From positions 1 to 50,563 of the forward strand of contig JBNGIQ010009460.1 of assembly GCA_049999765.1 (NCBI GenBank): a stretch of DNA of 50,563 nt, given 5' to 3'. How positions within the stretch are numbered: the stretch's first letter is position 1; the number at the start of each line of letters is the position of its first letter. The translations under genes and the position numbers were made by a program. Source of the DNA: Phaeoceros laevis. Taxonomy: Eukaryota; Anthocerotophyta; Anthocerotopsida; Notothyladales. Positions 32,001-43,224 of this stretch are shown here, piece by piece. The notes below the pieces were generated by a model. The model searched no databases. It saw only the letters and a program-made list of their open reading frames with translations, and was not told the origin of the DNA.

Positions 32001-32857
32001 ACGGCATCTTCCTTGTCTGCAAGAGCCCCACATGCTTGGACCAAACTCACAAAGGTCCGGCTGCTTGGGCTTACACCTCGCTTTGACATCTGTTCGTACA
32101 GCTGAAGGGCCTTCTCTGCTTGACCCTGCTCAACATATGCTGTAAGCATCGCATTCCACGATACCACATCAGGCTGAGCCAACCCGTCGAACACATTCTG
32201 AGCATCCACAATGCTTTTGCACTTTCCGTACATAACCACCAGAGACGAGCACACATACATGTCACTTAGGTACCCGTATTTCAAAGCTTCCGCATGAATG
32301 CGCCTTCCTGCTTCTAAATCAGCTATGCTACCACAAGCTTTCAGTAGGCTGATAAAGGTATATTCGTTTGGTTTTACACCTTCCACTTGCATCAATAGGT
32401 ACATCCTCAGTGCCTCCTGACCTTCCCCAGCATTGCTGTACCCAGAAATGATGGCTGTCCAGCAAAAAGTACTTCGGTGATGCAATCTGTGAAACACTTG
32501 GAGTGCATCTTCAAGGCCACCACACCTCACCAGTGCGCTGACCGCATCTTCACCAAGAATTGTAGCGGACTCCAACCCGTGTTGTGCCAGATGAGCATGC
32601 ACTTGCTTAGCCTGAACCAGGTCCTTCTTCTTGGCGCATGCCTTCAGAAGCTTCCTGTAGTCGATCACCGACGGAACAGTGCCCTCACTGCCCATCCGCA
32701 ACACGACTTTCCAGGCCCTGTCCAGTTGTCCCTGCTCGCACAGATTTCGAAGCTCTGAACTTAATTTGGACAAGCCGAGGGGGGGAGACCTCTGAATTGT
32801 CCCCAGGCCACTCCGTGGTTGGGCACCCCATGTTGCAAGCCCCAGATCCACAAACAT
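29099..32857 (-). CDS. PLS-class PPR protein of E type, no DYW domain
   Basis: Intronless, 1252 residues. A short basic leader is followed by about ten PLS triplets (phrases such as LISMYGKCGSI, DVVSWNAMLTAY, LLMQVEGVKPN), then E-type motifs (MVDLLGRAGYF, CLLGACQKHGK, YVLMANIYSDAG) and a PG box (KKPGQSWIEHDD). The protein stops about 45 residues later with PGLVIV. The HSE and CxxC deaminase region is missing, so it cannot deaminate by itself. Six of the L motifs contain an extra stretch of about 15 residues of the form ADKEDxVxxxGxxxKVKSLK before the usual GxxxHADA, which is not part of a standard PPR repeat. It has no PDF motif and is not a close relative of copies A-C. Family knowledge: E-type PPR proteins edit organellar RNA by recruiting a DYW deaminase in trans. 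Confidence 0.92.
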   Translation of the reverse strand: MFVDLGLATWGAQPRSGLGTIQRSPPLGLSKLSSELRNLCEQGQLDRAWKVVLRMGSEGTVPSVIDYRKLLKACAKKKDLVQAKQVHAHLAQHGLESATILGEDAVSALVRCGGLEDALQVFHRLHHRSTFCWTAIISGYSNAGEGQEALRMYLLMQVEGVKPNEYTFISLLKACGSIADLEAGRRIHAEALKYGYLSDMYVCSSLVVMYGKCKSIVDAQNVFDGLAQPDVVSWNAMLTAYVEQGQAEKALQLYEQMSKRGVSPSSRTFVSLVQACGALADKEDAVAMNGRCVKVKSLKRGEAVHADAHRKGYDSDLFVGNTLISMYGKCGSIENARNVFIGISRRNVVTWNVMLAAYVEQGQAERALDLYEQMRKDGLSLTDRTFVSVLQACSILAGREEGVMVEGVYTKLDSLKRGRAVHACARRSGYGSDSFVGNTLVTMYGKCGAIVDAQNVFNMLSHRDVVSWNALLTAYVDQGQAEKVLQLYEQMRKEDVLPDNRTFVSTLQACSMLADNEKDVTVNGRSVKVMSLKKGEALHADARRQGYDLDFFVGSSLVSMYGKCGSIKDAECVFDALPRRDVVLWNTMLAAYVERGQAEKALQLFTCMREKGLRPDNRTFVSTLQACGMVADKEDGMVDEQFTKVKALKMGVEIHADAQTQGYDSDVFVANTLISMYGKCGSLVNARRVFDGLAQRDVVSWNVVVAAHIEHGDAQKTLQLYEEMLEGGVSPDNWTFASMLQACGMLADKEEGVMVDGQCTKAHSLKVGKRIHAAARRKGYDADVFVGSTLVIMYGKCGSIANAEIVFDGLPCRDIVTSNSMLTAYIQQDKDHKALQLYGRLLEEGPSPDSRTFVSALQACGILADKEEEVMVGRQATKVKSLRMVEGIHIDARKKGYDTDFFVCNTLISVYGKCGSLVDAQRAFDLVSPHDVVTWTALLTAYVDQGQVETVLQLYQQMQEEGVSPNDVTNVCMLQACGKAGNLGTLRQIHDSLLVSTGTDLSPLLANSLITAYGRCSRMVDAQAVFEELTQPDTVSWTALLAAYARQGDHVATLQCYDKMQLAGVNPNKVTFLSLLCACSHAGLVEKGAEYFESMNKDHGINPEVEHYGTMVDLLGRAGYFTQVEELLSRMPVAPDLAMWSCLLGACQKHGKLVLGKWAFERAVLLQPQHPAAYVLMANIYSDAGLWDDAQLIRDLKRRAGAWKKPGQSWIEHDDRVSTFVVGNQVHQKQLRCFLAELNVRLEGQIPGLVIV

Positions 32858-33646
32858 TGGTTCATGAATTCCTGGAAACTCCTGAACTCTTGTGCCTGAA
32901 ACTGAGGGCCCAGTAGTCTCTCTGGAAAAACTCCTGCATTCAGTGAAACAGCAGCATTATCCCCGTGTACTGAAGGACTTGCGAGGAGATCCTCTGAAAG
33001 TTGCTCCTCTGCTTCAGCTGATGCTTGGCCGCGGGGTCAAGGCCATTGAATGTCATCCTCTTGCAACCACCTGCTTCCTCTGTTAGATAAAATCTCAAGA
33101 CCCGAAAGGTGATCCGGCTCCGCGGACAAGTGAGGCACAGGGAAGGACTCGAGACCGCCATGAATTCTCTCTGCTTCACCTGGAGAAGCCCAGGAGAAGT
33201 CTCTAGCTAATAGGTGCTAACATTACCGCTAACACTACCTACTAACACAAAAGGACCACACGGGTAGCAAAAATAGAATATGGAAGAAGTGTTACTTGTC
33301 TGTTCGTAACTACAAATGCAATCTCCCAAGCGTGAGACGGGGCGTGGTCACTATCAGTATCTAGTGTCACTTTTCGAATGCGTAGCGCCGACGATGCTGC
33401 GTGTAGCGCTCCTTGGTGTGGCGGGTCGCGGGGCCTCAGCCTCTGCCGCATTGCTGCTGCATATTTGAAGGAAGCTTTGGTGATCAGCAGCTCGTGTCGC
33501 CACTTCGGATTCCGGACAGCTATGGTTGTTCCGGTGATTGTAGTGAAAGCTTGAGGCCCGAACAACACGATCTCAGCATTGGAGGAGTGATGCGGAGGTG
33601 CCATTGCTGCCCGCGTTTGCGGTGGGCATGATGATAGAAGGCTAGG
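32858..33646. promoter_or_regulatory. Shared divergent upstream region (PPR E-type / ATRIP)
   Basis: A 789 bp stretch between two divergent start codons; it must contain both 5' UTRs and promoters. No TATA box or other site stands out. The open frame at 33242-33604 (-) has no recognisable content. Confidence 0.4.
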
Positions 33647-36600
33647 ATGGCCAGTGACTACGGGGACGATGATGATGCTTGGGATTTTGACCTTTTGGAG
33701 GATGTTCTGAAGAAAGCGGAGGCGGCAAACGCAGCCAAGCGTGCCTCACAGGCTGCGTCGCAAGCCTTGTCTACTGCTTCGGCCTCTGCGCCACCACAGG
33801 CAGAAAGCTACGGGACATCCAATTTCACGAGCCAGGTCTCCCACTCGAACTCCGTCCAACATGGTGCAGGCGGACCCAATTTTGGATACCGACAAGGTGA
33901 TACTCGTCCCGTTGGGCCGGAGATGGGTCGTGGTTATTCTCCCACTCCGGTCCGGACGCCCTCGGATGCGGTAAGGAGCCCTGGGTACAATGTGAATCAG
34001 CAGCCGGGGCTGGGAAGTGGAATGGGGAATTTGCAGTTAGACAGGGTGGTGGCTGGCTTTGCATCCCCGCAACCTACTTCTGTCGGGGCGGTGCAGAGTC
34101 GTGGTAGCCATGGTCATAGCAAATTGGCAAATTCACAGTCAACCAAGCTTACTGGTCATGAAAATATGCCGCCACCAGCCCCGTCACCATTGGGGAGGCA
34201 GCCGCTGTTGTCACAAGCACCCTCAGGTGGAATTCAGAACCTTTCAAATTCAGCGGGTGATGACGAGAAGTCTAGGCTGCGAGAGGAGCTGGCTGAGAAG
34301 ACTGGCGCAGTATCTCTGTTGAAATCTCGTCTTTCTCAGGTCCATTTGGTGATCCAAACACTTGAATTTGCTGCTTTTGTCAGTCTATTTCGTGCTGCCA
34401 GAAGGACTCTTAGTTGCCTTTGTGCAGATCAAGGTGGACAGGCATGACTTGTTTCTGTTTTTTACAATGAACAAGTCCAGCCTGCATCCTTTGTTGCTTG
34501 CTTTCCAATTGTTCTGTCCCTTTTTGCAACAGGCAGACAAGGAGATTTTTGAGCTGAAGACTCGAACAGGTAGACAAGGCATAGGAAACACAGGGGCGGA
34601 TCAAACGGTACGTTAACAGTGGCTTGCCATTTAGTGTTGTCACTGCAGATCTTACAAAGAAGCAAATGAACCTTGTAAAGAAAAACCTATAAGCTTCCTG
34701 TAACATCATCCGTATTATAGTACTGAAAGCCTCACACCATGTGGAAGTAGATGAACACCTGATGTTAAGGTGACACTGCAGGATGATTACCATTCTGGGC
34801 ATCTGCTGACTTCGTTCCTGCAATTTTCGACCTGCAGCGGGAGTTCAGTCGTATATCATCCGAACTTCAATTTAAGGTACGACAACACTCTGCTGCTTTA
34901 CAGAACTGTGATCAAGAGAAGTTTGTTGTGCGTGTACTCCTTTTTTTGTGTGTAATGGTCTGTATTTGAATTCATCCATTCTGCAGGATCAGGAGCTCCT
35001 AGAGGCTAGAAGAGCGAAGTCTGATAAAGAGGAGCAATTAAAGGAGGCGTTAGCAACTGCCGCTAAACTGCAGGAGGAGCTGGAAGCCCTGAAGCGGGAA
35101 AGGTTTGTGGACTACCATTTTCAGCGTTAGGACTGTGATGCATGCACTGCTTGCTGTAATGTTTGACTCTCTACTATCATCTGCAGACAAAATGCGTCGA
35201 ATGAAGTGTTCAAGCAGGTTGAGGATGAGAATAGGCATGGCCGAAATAGGAATCCTTCAGTTGCAAATGAGGTTTCTCGTCATCAGCAGCGAGAGGATGG
35301 TGCTAAAGAGGGGGGAGAATTGAGATCTGCAAGCGTCGCAATGGAAGTAGCGAAGAGTCATTCACCAGTAAAACATAAAAATGATTTACAAGGGTCAGCC
35401 AGTGGATCTGGTGGGAAGGCCAAACCATCCGGTGTTGCTGGTCAGTATGCTTGGACTTAAGGACAGTAGGGTTAGGGTCTTTCAGCATGTTAATGCAAGC
35501 CTTCTTATAGCTGTATGCATTTTACAGGCGATGCATCTGTTATGGGGAAGGGGAAGGAAAAGGTGGATGATTACACTAAGGTATGTCACTGTTGTACTGG
35601 CCCGTCAATTTGCTCTGCCAAGTAGGTTTCGAATTCTCTGACCTTTGTGTGTTTTGTATGTACAAGTTCTTGTTTGTTGCTCATTTTCCCCCAGTGCAAT
35701 GGCACTTTACATTAGTGCATGGTCGAGCGCTTGTGCATGGAGAGCCAGGATGAACAGAAACAACCCATAATCAATCTGTTTGTTTATGTTTCAGGAAGAA
35801 GCATACTCAGATGTGGAGACTCAACGATTGATCGAGATGAAGCATACACTGGAGCACATCTGGGGACTGAATGGCTCAAACGATGACTGTGTTACCATTG
35901 TTCCCAAATTATTTGCAGCCTGTCGAGAAGAATTGTACAAACTGTTGAACGAAAGCTCCAGTGAACAAGAGACCAAACAGCAGAAGAATGTTGTCAATGT
36001 AGGCCGTGATTTGTCTAGGAAAAGGAAGGGTGACCATGTTCAAGAGCATGTTGAGCCTACATCTTCTGCTTCATGGAAACTTCATAGTGCCATATCCGAG
36101 GTACTGGACAGTCTGAAGCTTGTTTTGCATGAAAGTTGTGCATACTTTGTTGCTATTCACGAGGTTTAGGAACCTTGGTTGACCGAATGCCTCTGCAGTG
36201 TTGCATCTCATCTTGTTGCGTTTGTTGTAGGCTATAGGGTATACTGAAATCCTGTTTCTTGTGGCACACAGGTTTCTAATGGACGTGCCTCTCCTTCAAC
36301 TTTATTAGGCCCACTGAAGGGTTTTTGCAGCATGAACAATGTGAGTACTCTGCAACTTTTTCATCATTAGAAACTGGTACTAGAAATCTGTTTGTTCAGC
36401 TTTTCTCATGATGTGGCAATCGATAGGAGGAGTTGGTCTTTTCTGCTCTGTGCGTACTTCGACATTTACTAATACTGGATAGTTCGTGCCGAAATGCTGT
36501 GCTTGAGAGGTACGTTTTATTTCTGTTTGAAAAGAAGCTACTATTTGCCCATGACACCCAGGATACAGTACTTATTAAGGGGGCCACATTTGTCTTCCAG

Positions 36601-38410
36601 GAAAAGCCCCTCTAACTTAGGCAGTGAGGTGTCATCTAGCTCGGGTGCCTCCCAGCCTCTTGAGCCCCCGATTAGCATAGGAAGAAAAGGTTGGGCAATC
36701 ATGAGGAGCACTCCCACAGTCGACGGCAATGGCATGGAAACGGAGACATACAGCCGTCCAGTTTTTGCTTCTCCCAGGATTTCCTTTCGAGTTGAAGGGA
36801 GGGCTGGAGCCGTAAGAGGTGAGGCCGAGCAATCAAAAACAGCGCAGGTAGAGGTATCGCAGGGGAACGCTTTGAGTGATGTGGAGATTTCGAGTAGCAA
36901 GAACCCTTTCACTGCCTGGATACTGGACTTGGCAACCAAATCAAAAAGCGAGCGTGTTCACACTGAGTGTGCATCTATTGTATGCCTCCTAGTGGCACAC
37001 AGTGAGCCAAGAACAAGGATACAGTGAGTCTTTGACATGTCGCTCGTTTCAATGTGTTTTGTACATTTCACCTGGACGTCCCTGTAAGGTTTTGTGGGTG
37101 GTTGCGTAGGTTTGCTTTCATGCTCTTCGATGGAAGTTTAGCTGGCCTTTTACGGCAGGCAGTACCCGAGATACAGCTCTTTGCATTCAAACTGGTGCAG
37201 CTGCTCTTGTCTTGTAAGTTCAACAACCTGAAGTGGGATTGGTTTGGATGCGGCATTTGCATGTTGGGGTTTGCGCATACCTTGAAACTCCATGCGATTC
37301 ATGACCTTGTGCATGATCATTGCAGGTCGAAATATATACAAGGCATTCTGCACCAGTGAGAGTCATGACCAGGCAGAGGACTCGGAGGCTGGTGACAAAA
37401 GAGATTTGGCAGGCATGGAGGACATGCAGCTGGAAGTTGTTGCAGATGAGAAAGTGGAGGGAGGCGCAGCGGGAAATGACAAGACAGAACCTGGGATTAG
37501 CAGAGTGGATTGTGTGGTTGACATCGTGAAAGCGTTGGCTTGCTGCTTGAAGTACACTGGAAACAGCCTGGATGTACGTTGAGCCTGTATGGAAACCCGC
37601 CTTGCTTCCTCTCCAGTGAACTTGCTAATACCATGTTTGCATTGCAGGAGTATACCATTCGCAGACGAGCCCTACGGGCACTGACCTTCCTGGCTGTCTC
37701 TGGAGATTTGGGGGCCGCAACATTGATCCGTTACTGCGATGTATCTTCAGAGGAGGACAGTGGCTCTGCTGGGAAGTCAGCAAAATCCACCGACTCCACA
37801 ACATCGAGACGGCCGTCCAGAAAGAGCAAGGAAAGTGAACCAGAGGAAGGCCCTGGTTTCCTAACTCCAGCAGAGCAGGAAAGCTCAGTTTCTGTGCAGC
37901 TCATGTGCATGATAGCTTCGGAGCTGGATGCAGAGGAGAAAGAAGACCCACGCACAGGCCCCACCAAGGAAATAGCAGACGAAAGGTATGCCATGCCATC
38001 CATGCATTGTGTGTACTTTTTCCACAGTCTGTGGTGGTTGTGGTGATGATATGCTTAGAATGGAACTGGGGTGTTGCAGGATGAGTTTATGGAAAGAAGC
38101 TCTATCGCTGCTGTGCCGGCTTAGTGCGAATCCGTTCATTTCTCTCGCAATTTTGTCCTCGCTCACTGTGACAAAGCCCGTCATGAGGTTGAGTGTGAGT
38201 GTCACGCAAAGGCTCATCAGCAGGGCTTATGCCCGCCATGTTTACGGGTCCTCCAAAGAACGAGATGCCTACTCTGGAATAGTCGATCTGGCTGAGATTC
38301 TGAAGAAGAGGATCTTGTCAAGCATACCCCCGTGTGAGGAGGCCCAGCCCAGAACCACCTTAGGAACCCCCCAGGAGGATCGCATTCCAGGTATTGATTG
38401 GGGCGACTAG
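33647..38410 (+). CDS. SUV2: ATRIP / SUV2-like DNA-damage checkpoint protein
   Basis: Fourteen exons, all GT-AG with consistent phase, encode 1043 residues: 33647-34339, 34533-34607, 34838-34876, 34987-35102, 35187-35440, 35528-35580, 35795-36100, 36272-36340, 36427-36509, 36601-37023, 37110-37213, 37326-37573, 37648-37985, 38080-38410. ATRIP binds RPA-coated ssDNA and brings the ATR kinase to damage in the nucleus. An acidic N-terminus (DDDDAWDFDLLEDV) resembles the RPA-binding region. A coiled coil at about 205-310 includes REFSRISSELQFKDQELLEA, which closely matches the SELQFKD signature I know from animal ATRIP. The second half has helical, HEAT-like stretches (LRHLLILDSS, LLRQAVPEIQLFAFKL, RRALRALTFLAV). 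It is longer than I recall for Arabidopsis SUV2 (about 650). Identification rests mainly on the coiled-coil signature and overall layout. Confidence 0.75.
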
Positions 38411-39263
38411 TCAGTTCGAAATTGTTGTTCATCCAGATACGGTACGATTTTTGAAAAAACGAATTTTGAAGAATTGCGCAACTATTTTACCTTGCACTCA
38501 CCTGTAAGTAGAGAGCCGGGGTGTTCAGCTACTACTGAAACTGGAGCTCCGTGCTCTGCTACGCACGTTGGTTACCTAGCCGTACCATATCTGCCTCCAT
38601 TTACAGCGTCCGTTGGGCAGGAAGCCAGACGGTGGTCACAGTGGTCACTGAAATGGGGTAGTCTGGAGAAACTTCCAGCCACGAGTGATGGACGGAATTG
38701 AAGGAAGAAAGGGACCCTTCAGTGACTCATGATCGGTAGTGAGGGTGTCAGAAGACTCAGAACGGGAGGAAACCTGGTGGGGTCTGGCCGCATTCACACC
38801 GCTACGGGCGTGCGGCAGGCTGAAGGAGCGGTTATCGCAGTTATGCCTGTCCCTGTCCCCGGAATCGGCCAGTCTGCAACGTAACACAGCTGAGTTGGTG
38901 GGTGGGCCCGGTGGCCCGCTTTAGCGGACTTGGATCACAGCTCCCTACTAAGCTAATAATAATGAGTCGTCCAGACGAATTCAAGGGTGCGTGTCAGGAT
39001 CTTGATGGCCAGCTTCAGTCTGGGCCGTATGGCTAGACAGACCTGCTGTGCTGTACAGAGTTCTGGATTCGATAAGCCAAGATGGCGATAGCCACCTACT
39101 TCCAATATCGCAAACAGGACATCTAGTTCCCAGCAGCAGGTGAAGCACTAAGTGTTGTTTTAGGGTGAAGGGATGCTGGTTAAGTGACTAGAAGAACAAG
39201 CATTGTGTAGTGTCATGGTATACCAGGAGCCCTAGGGGCGTGGCTTTTTACATGTTCTGGAAT
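38411..39263. other. Intergenic, no gene
   Basis: Holds the 3' UTR of the ATRIP gene. Nothing else recognised. Confidence 0.5.
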
Positions 39264-39271
39264 GTTTAGGG

Positions 39272-39652
39272 TAGGGATGTCCCGGTAGAAACTAGCTGGT
39301 AATTATTAATCGGTAAATATTAGTTTAAAACAGCTTAAAACATTTTTTACTAGGCCTCTGGAAAATCAAAATAACTACCAGGTAATTATCAATTGGTGGA
39401 AACACCCTGTTTTAAACAAATTTTTGGTAAATACCATGTTTTAAATATATTATATTTATAAAAAAAAATGAATATAAATTAATCTGTAATATATCTCGCT
39501 CGAGTGTAAATATGTTTGATATATATCTCGNNNNNNNNNNNNNNNNNNNNNNNNNNNNNNNNNNNNNNNNNNNNNNNNNNNNNNNNNNNNNNNNNNNNNN
39601 NNNNNNNNNNNNNNNNNNNNNNNNNNNNNNAAGTTTCTACCACCCTACCCTA
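39272..39652. mobile_element. hAT-type MITE
   Basis: An AT-rich non-coding element bounded by imperfect terminal inverted repeats: the left end is tagggatgtcccggtagaa followed by act; the right end read in reverse is tagggtagggtggtagaa followed by act. It is flanked by a perfect 8 bp direct repeat gtttaggg at 39264-39271 and 39653-39660. An 8 bp target-site duplication and TIRs starting with TAGGG/CAGGG are typical of hAT elements. A 100-N gap (39531-39630) lies inside. No transposase is visible, so it is non-autonomous. Confidence 0.82.
39531..39630. other. Assembly gap (100 N) inside the hAT MITE
   Basis: One hundred Ns near the right inverted repeat. Confidence 0.9.
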
Positions 39653-39660
39653 GTTTAGGG

Positions 39661-40240
39661 ACCAAAGTTATACCCATTAGCTTATTGTACATTAGGAGTT
39701 TAGGTTTTGATTCAAACTACACTAGAAAGCAAGAATTTAATGAGGTGATGAATGGACCCTTATCCCCATAAGAAAGTAGAGTATATTGCATCACAATAAG
39801 AATAACCATAGAAGACGATAATGGATATGAGTCATATGACACTCGTAGTAGAGAGGATTTGCGTATGACACCCGTAGCAGAGAGGAGTTGTGGCGCAATG
39901 GTATGCAATGGTAGTATTAATATTAACACGGACAGAAAACAGACGATGCTGGATGTGACCGTAACATAGGGGTGGGCAACTTGAGCCCTCTATATGACAC
40001 ACGGATATGTTGGATATCACATACGGATGGGCAACTCAAAGTACAAAATGCCCTTGACACATATAAGAAGTAGTTCACTACAAAAGGATGTTTTCTTGCA
40101 CTCAATCACATCCTTTGGAGGCATATAGTTAGGACAACAAAGGATAGGGGACATTGGAGCACAAATTGATTGGGCAATTATTAAATGGTCGTGCATAAGC
40201 TTGTGCATAAAGGTCAAAGACGTGCCATCAAAATTGCTGA
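39661..40240. other. Intergenic with degenerate short repeats
   Basis: No gene. A unit of about 30 bp with the core tatgacac(t/c)cgtag(t/c)agagagga occurs twice at about 39836-39893. Confidence 0.5.
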
Positions 40241-40242
40241 CA

Positions 40243-41345
40243 CAATAAACTTGTACAAAGTATGAAAGACATCTCTAAAGGAAGGAGCTTTATCAATTGA
40301 GCAATAAACTTGTACAAAGTATGAAAGACATCTCTAAAGGAAGGAGCTTTATCAATTGAGCAGCGCACCCCAACATCAAGTTCCATCCTACCGGATGCAG
40401 TACATGATGAGCATGTGCGAGTACAAAGGAACTTTGAATGAATGTAAACTTTCCGATCTGGGCTTCCTTTGAATGAATGTAAACTTTCCGATCTGGGCGA
40501 TAGGCCAGATCGGAAAGTTCACCCGCACACAAGAAGGTCATGGATGATGACTTTTGTGCACACAAGAAGGTCATGGATGATGACTTTTGTGCAAAGTAGC
40601 AGTATACGGATATAAGGTACATAAGAAAACAAGATATGTGAGAAACCCAAACCGAAGACATGCTACTAGGCTTTCAACATCGAGGGCTTTAAACCATTGG
40701 GGATATAAGGTACATAAGAAAACGATATGTAAGAAACTGAAGACGTGCTAGGCTTTCAACATCCAGAGCATTGGGGATATAAGGTACATAAGAAAACAAG
40801 ATATGTGACAAACCGAAGGCGTGGTAGGCTTTCAACATCGAGGGCTCTACAACATTGGGTGGAGGGTACCCATTGGAAATCGTTGCGGTGCCGCATACAA
40901 TCATACAATTTGTCGGATGGTAATAATTGTAGTAAGCAATCATTTGGATTGTCATTGTCGGATTTTCCTTCTCCAAACCAAAGAGCACCTTGCACAATAT
41001 GGATTGTGAAATAGCAGGTTGACCTTGGAGTCCTGGACAATACGGCTTGTGTGATCTCTACGTCATGTATGGACAATACGGCTTGCATGGGGTGCAGGGT
41101 ACCGATTGTGTGGACAATACGGCTTGCATGGGGTGCAGGGTACCGATTGCGGCGCCGCATACAATCATACAATTTGTCGTATGGTAACAATTGTAGTAAG
41201 CAATCATTTGGATTGTCATTATGGGATATACCTTCTACAAACCGAGAGAGCACCTTGCACAATACAGCTTGTGAAATAGCACGTTGACCTTGGAGTCTTG
41301 GACGATATGGCTTGTATGATCTTTATGTCATGTGTGGACAATACC
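40243..41345. repeat. Nested head-to-tail duplications
   Basis: Several independent tandem duplications lie side by side. A 59 bp unit occurs at 40243-40301 and 40302-40360. A 32 bp unit is at 40432-40463 and 40467-40498. A 33 bp unit is at 40528-40560 and 40561-40593. Three copies of about 75-90 bp that start ggatataaggtacataag span about 40608-40857. A unit of about 270 bp containing cgcatacaatcatacaattt is at about 40882-41070 and 41148-41345, with a shorter duplicated piece (tggacaatacggcttgcatg) between. A 15 bp perfect hairpin stem with an 8 nt loop lies at 40482-40519. No credible coding sequence. Confidence 0.85.
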
Positions 41346-43224
41346 GTAACGGCTTGCATGATCTTTTTGTCATCTGTCCCGATGCTGCCCATAAAAGCAC
41401 GGAATAAAGTTCCTTCCTTCCTTGCACAATACGGCTTGTAAGCAATACACAGTCACCCTTACAACTTTGTACTTGGAAGAAAGGAAGGATGGATGAAAGT
41501 TTATTTGTGATAATGCTCCGCACAGAGTAGCTTTCACACAATATGTAAGGGATGTTTATCCTTTGGCAGTGTCCTACGTATGTTCAAAGTGATCATCTCT
41601 TGTGAGAGAGAGTGTGGTCTACAAACCCACAAGCATGGAGAAAAGTCTTGCACATTTTTTTATTTTTTGTAATACCAAAATGTATCAATCATGAAATGCT
41701 TGATGTCGTCAAACAAAATGCACATATCTCCCTCGATTATGTAAAGAGTGGCCCATTGCGTGCTACTTAGGACACCTTGGGAACATTAGGTCGTGCTGGT
41801 GTGGTCCCGAATATTTGATCACATGTGCATCCTCAGCCACGGCCAGCATCTACTAGAGGTAGCAGCTCGTGCGGCTCTCTCAAACGCCGTTAGCCTTGTT
41901 ATAGCGCTCTTGTTTTGTTTTGTCTGTAGCACGCCAAGATGCCGGCGTGACGCCGAGATACGGGGACGCGCCTTTCCTCCCCTCCATTCCTTCCTTCCTC
42001 CCTTCCCTCCCTCCCCGTCTCGCTTCTACTCATTCTGCACGGTTGCACCTGCTCCTGCAAGTGCGTGTGCGGTGGTTGGTGAGGAAAGTACGTCCAGACA
42101 TGATCCCACTTATAGACTCCTACTACATCAAAGAGAATAATCAGGGCCTGCGCACACGACGCAACGCAACGCAGGCTGTTGTTGTTGTTGGTGTTGTTGC
42201 TGGTTTACCTAGACCAGAGGACGTCCAGGCCCGCCAATCGCGCAGGTGTCGACGTCGGCCTAGTCGGATCTTGCTGTGCGACCGGCGGGGCCAGGGCAGT
42301 TACCACCACCATTTGCCATTTGCCTCCTCCTCCGGTTGGCCATTCTTTCCAAGGGAGCACATAGGCAGGGCAGGGCGAAAGGCCGGCTTGCAAGGCGGAA
42401 TCTTGAGGGGCAGCGACGCGCATTGGGGGAGGCTCGGATACTCATGAGCTACCTAGCTAGCTAGCCAGCTCGCGACGGACAGCCAATTTGGGAGAGCCCT
42501 GGATATTTTTGGTCGCTGCGCTGCAATTGCAGGCTGCCTGCAAATGTTGAGGCGGAGGCCCTGGTTTTGAATTTCCGCTGCTGCAGCAGGCTGCAGGCAG
42601 GCCGTCCGTCCTGCTTCTCAGGACTCTCTTCTCTTGTCGCTGTCGTTGTCCCCTGTCTGGCCAATTCTGAGCAGCACCACCACTAATGTAGGTCCTTGCT
42701 ATGCCAGCAGCAGCAGCCGGTGGGGCTGCCCTGGGCCGGGCCCCTCCTTCCTTGAGGCCTGCCACCACCTCCGTGCTCTGCGAGCGCGCCTGGCTGGCTG
42801 GTGCAGAAATCCGCACCCTGGTGAGCCAGCCAGCCCAGCCCAGCCCAGCCCAGGGGAGTAGGCAGGCAGGCAGGCCCTTCTCCTCCTTGAGCAGTCCCTG
42901 TACTGTACTATAATCCACCTCCGCTGTGATGCAATTACAGCCCAAAGTTTCCTTGCAGCTTCCCTCCGCCTCTGCCCAGGTGCCCCTCTACCTCCTCCCA
43001 ATGCATCTCTGGACAGTATAAGTAGGCAGCGCCAGCCTGAGGTGCACATCCTTCATTCATTCCTTCCCTCTCGAGAGTGCCCAGCGAGCAATTGGCTACC
43101 TCTGCAGCTTCTTCAAGATTGCTGTGAGAAATCTTGTCTTGAGAGTTGTCTTGTTGAGTGGTGCAACCATCAGCCTGCTCTTCTTGATTTGCTCTCTGGA
43201 GTGGTTCGGAATTGGGCATCCATC
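41346..43224. other. Upstream region and 5' UTR of DWF1
   Basis: No separate gene. Contains a pyrimidine-rich tract (about 41970-42025), a GTT microsatellite (about 42177-42205) and a cagcc / ggcag repeat patch (about 42830-42880). GC content rises toward the DWF1 start. Long open frames here (for example 41920-42447) have compositions expected by chance in GC-rich DNA. Confidence 0.5.
43017..43024 (+). promoter_or_regulatory. Possible TATA box of DWF1
   Basis: The sequence tataagta lies 208 bp upstream of the chosen ATG, leaving room for a 5' UTR of about 170 bp. Position and match are reasonable, but there is no other support. Confidence 0.35.

Noticed and set aside
40243-41345. CRISPR-like or centromeric satellite array
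   Set aside because: The units differ in sequence and length and are each repeated only two or three times. There are no regular spacers, and this is plant nuclear DNA.
41920-42447. 175-codon open frame upstream of DWF1
   Set aside because: Arginine-, serine- and proline-rich composition from pyrimidine-rich, GC-rich DNA; no motif and no splice continuity with neighbours.
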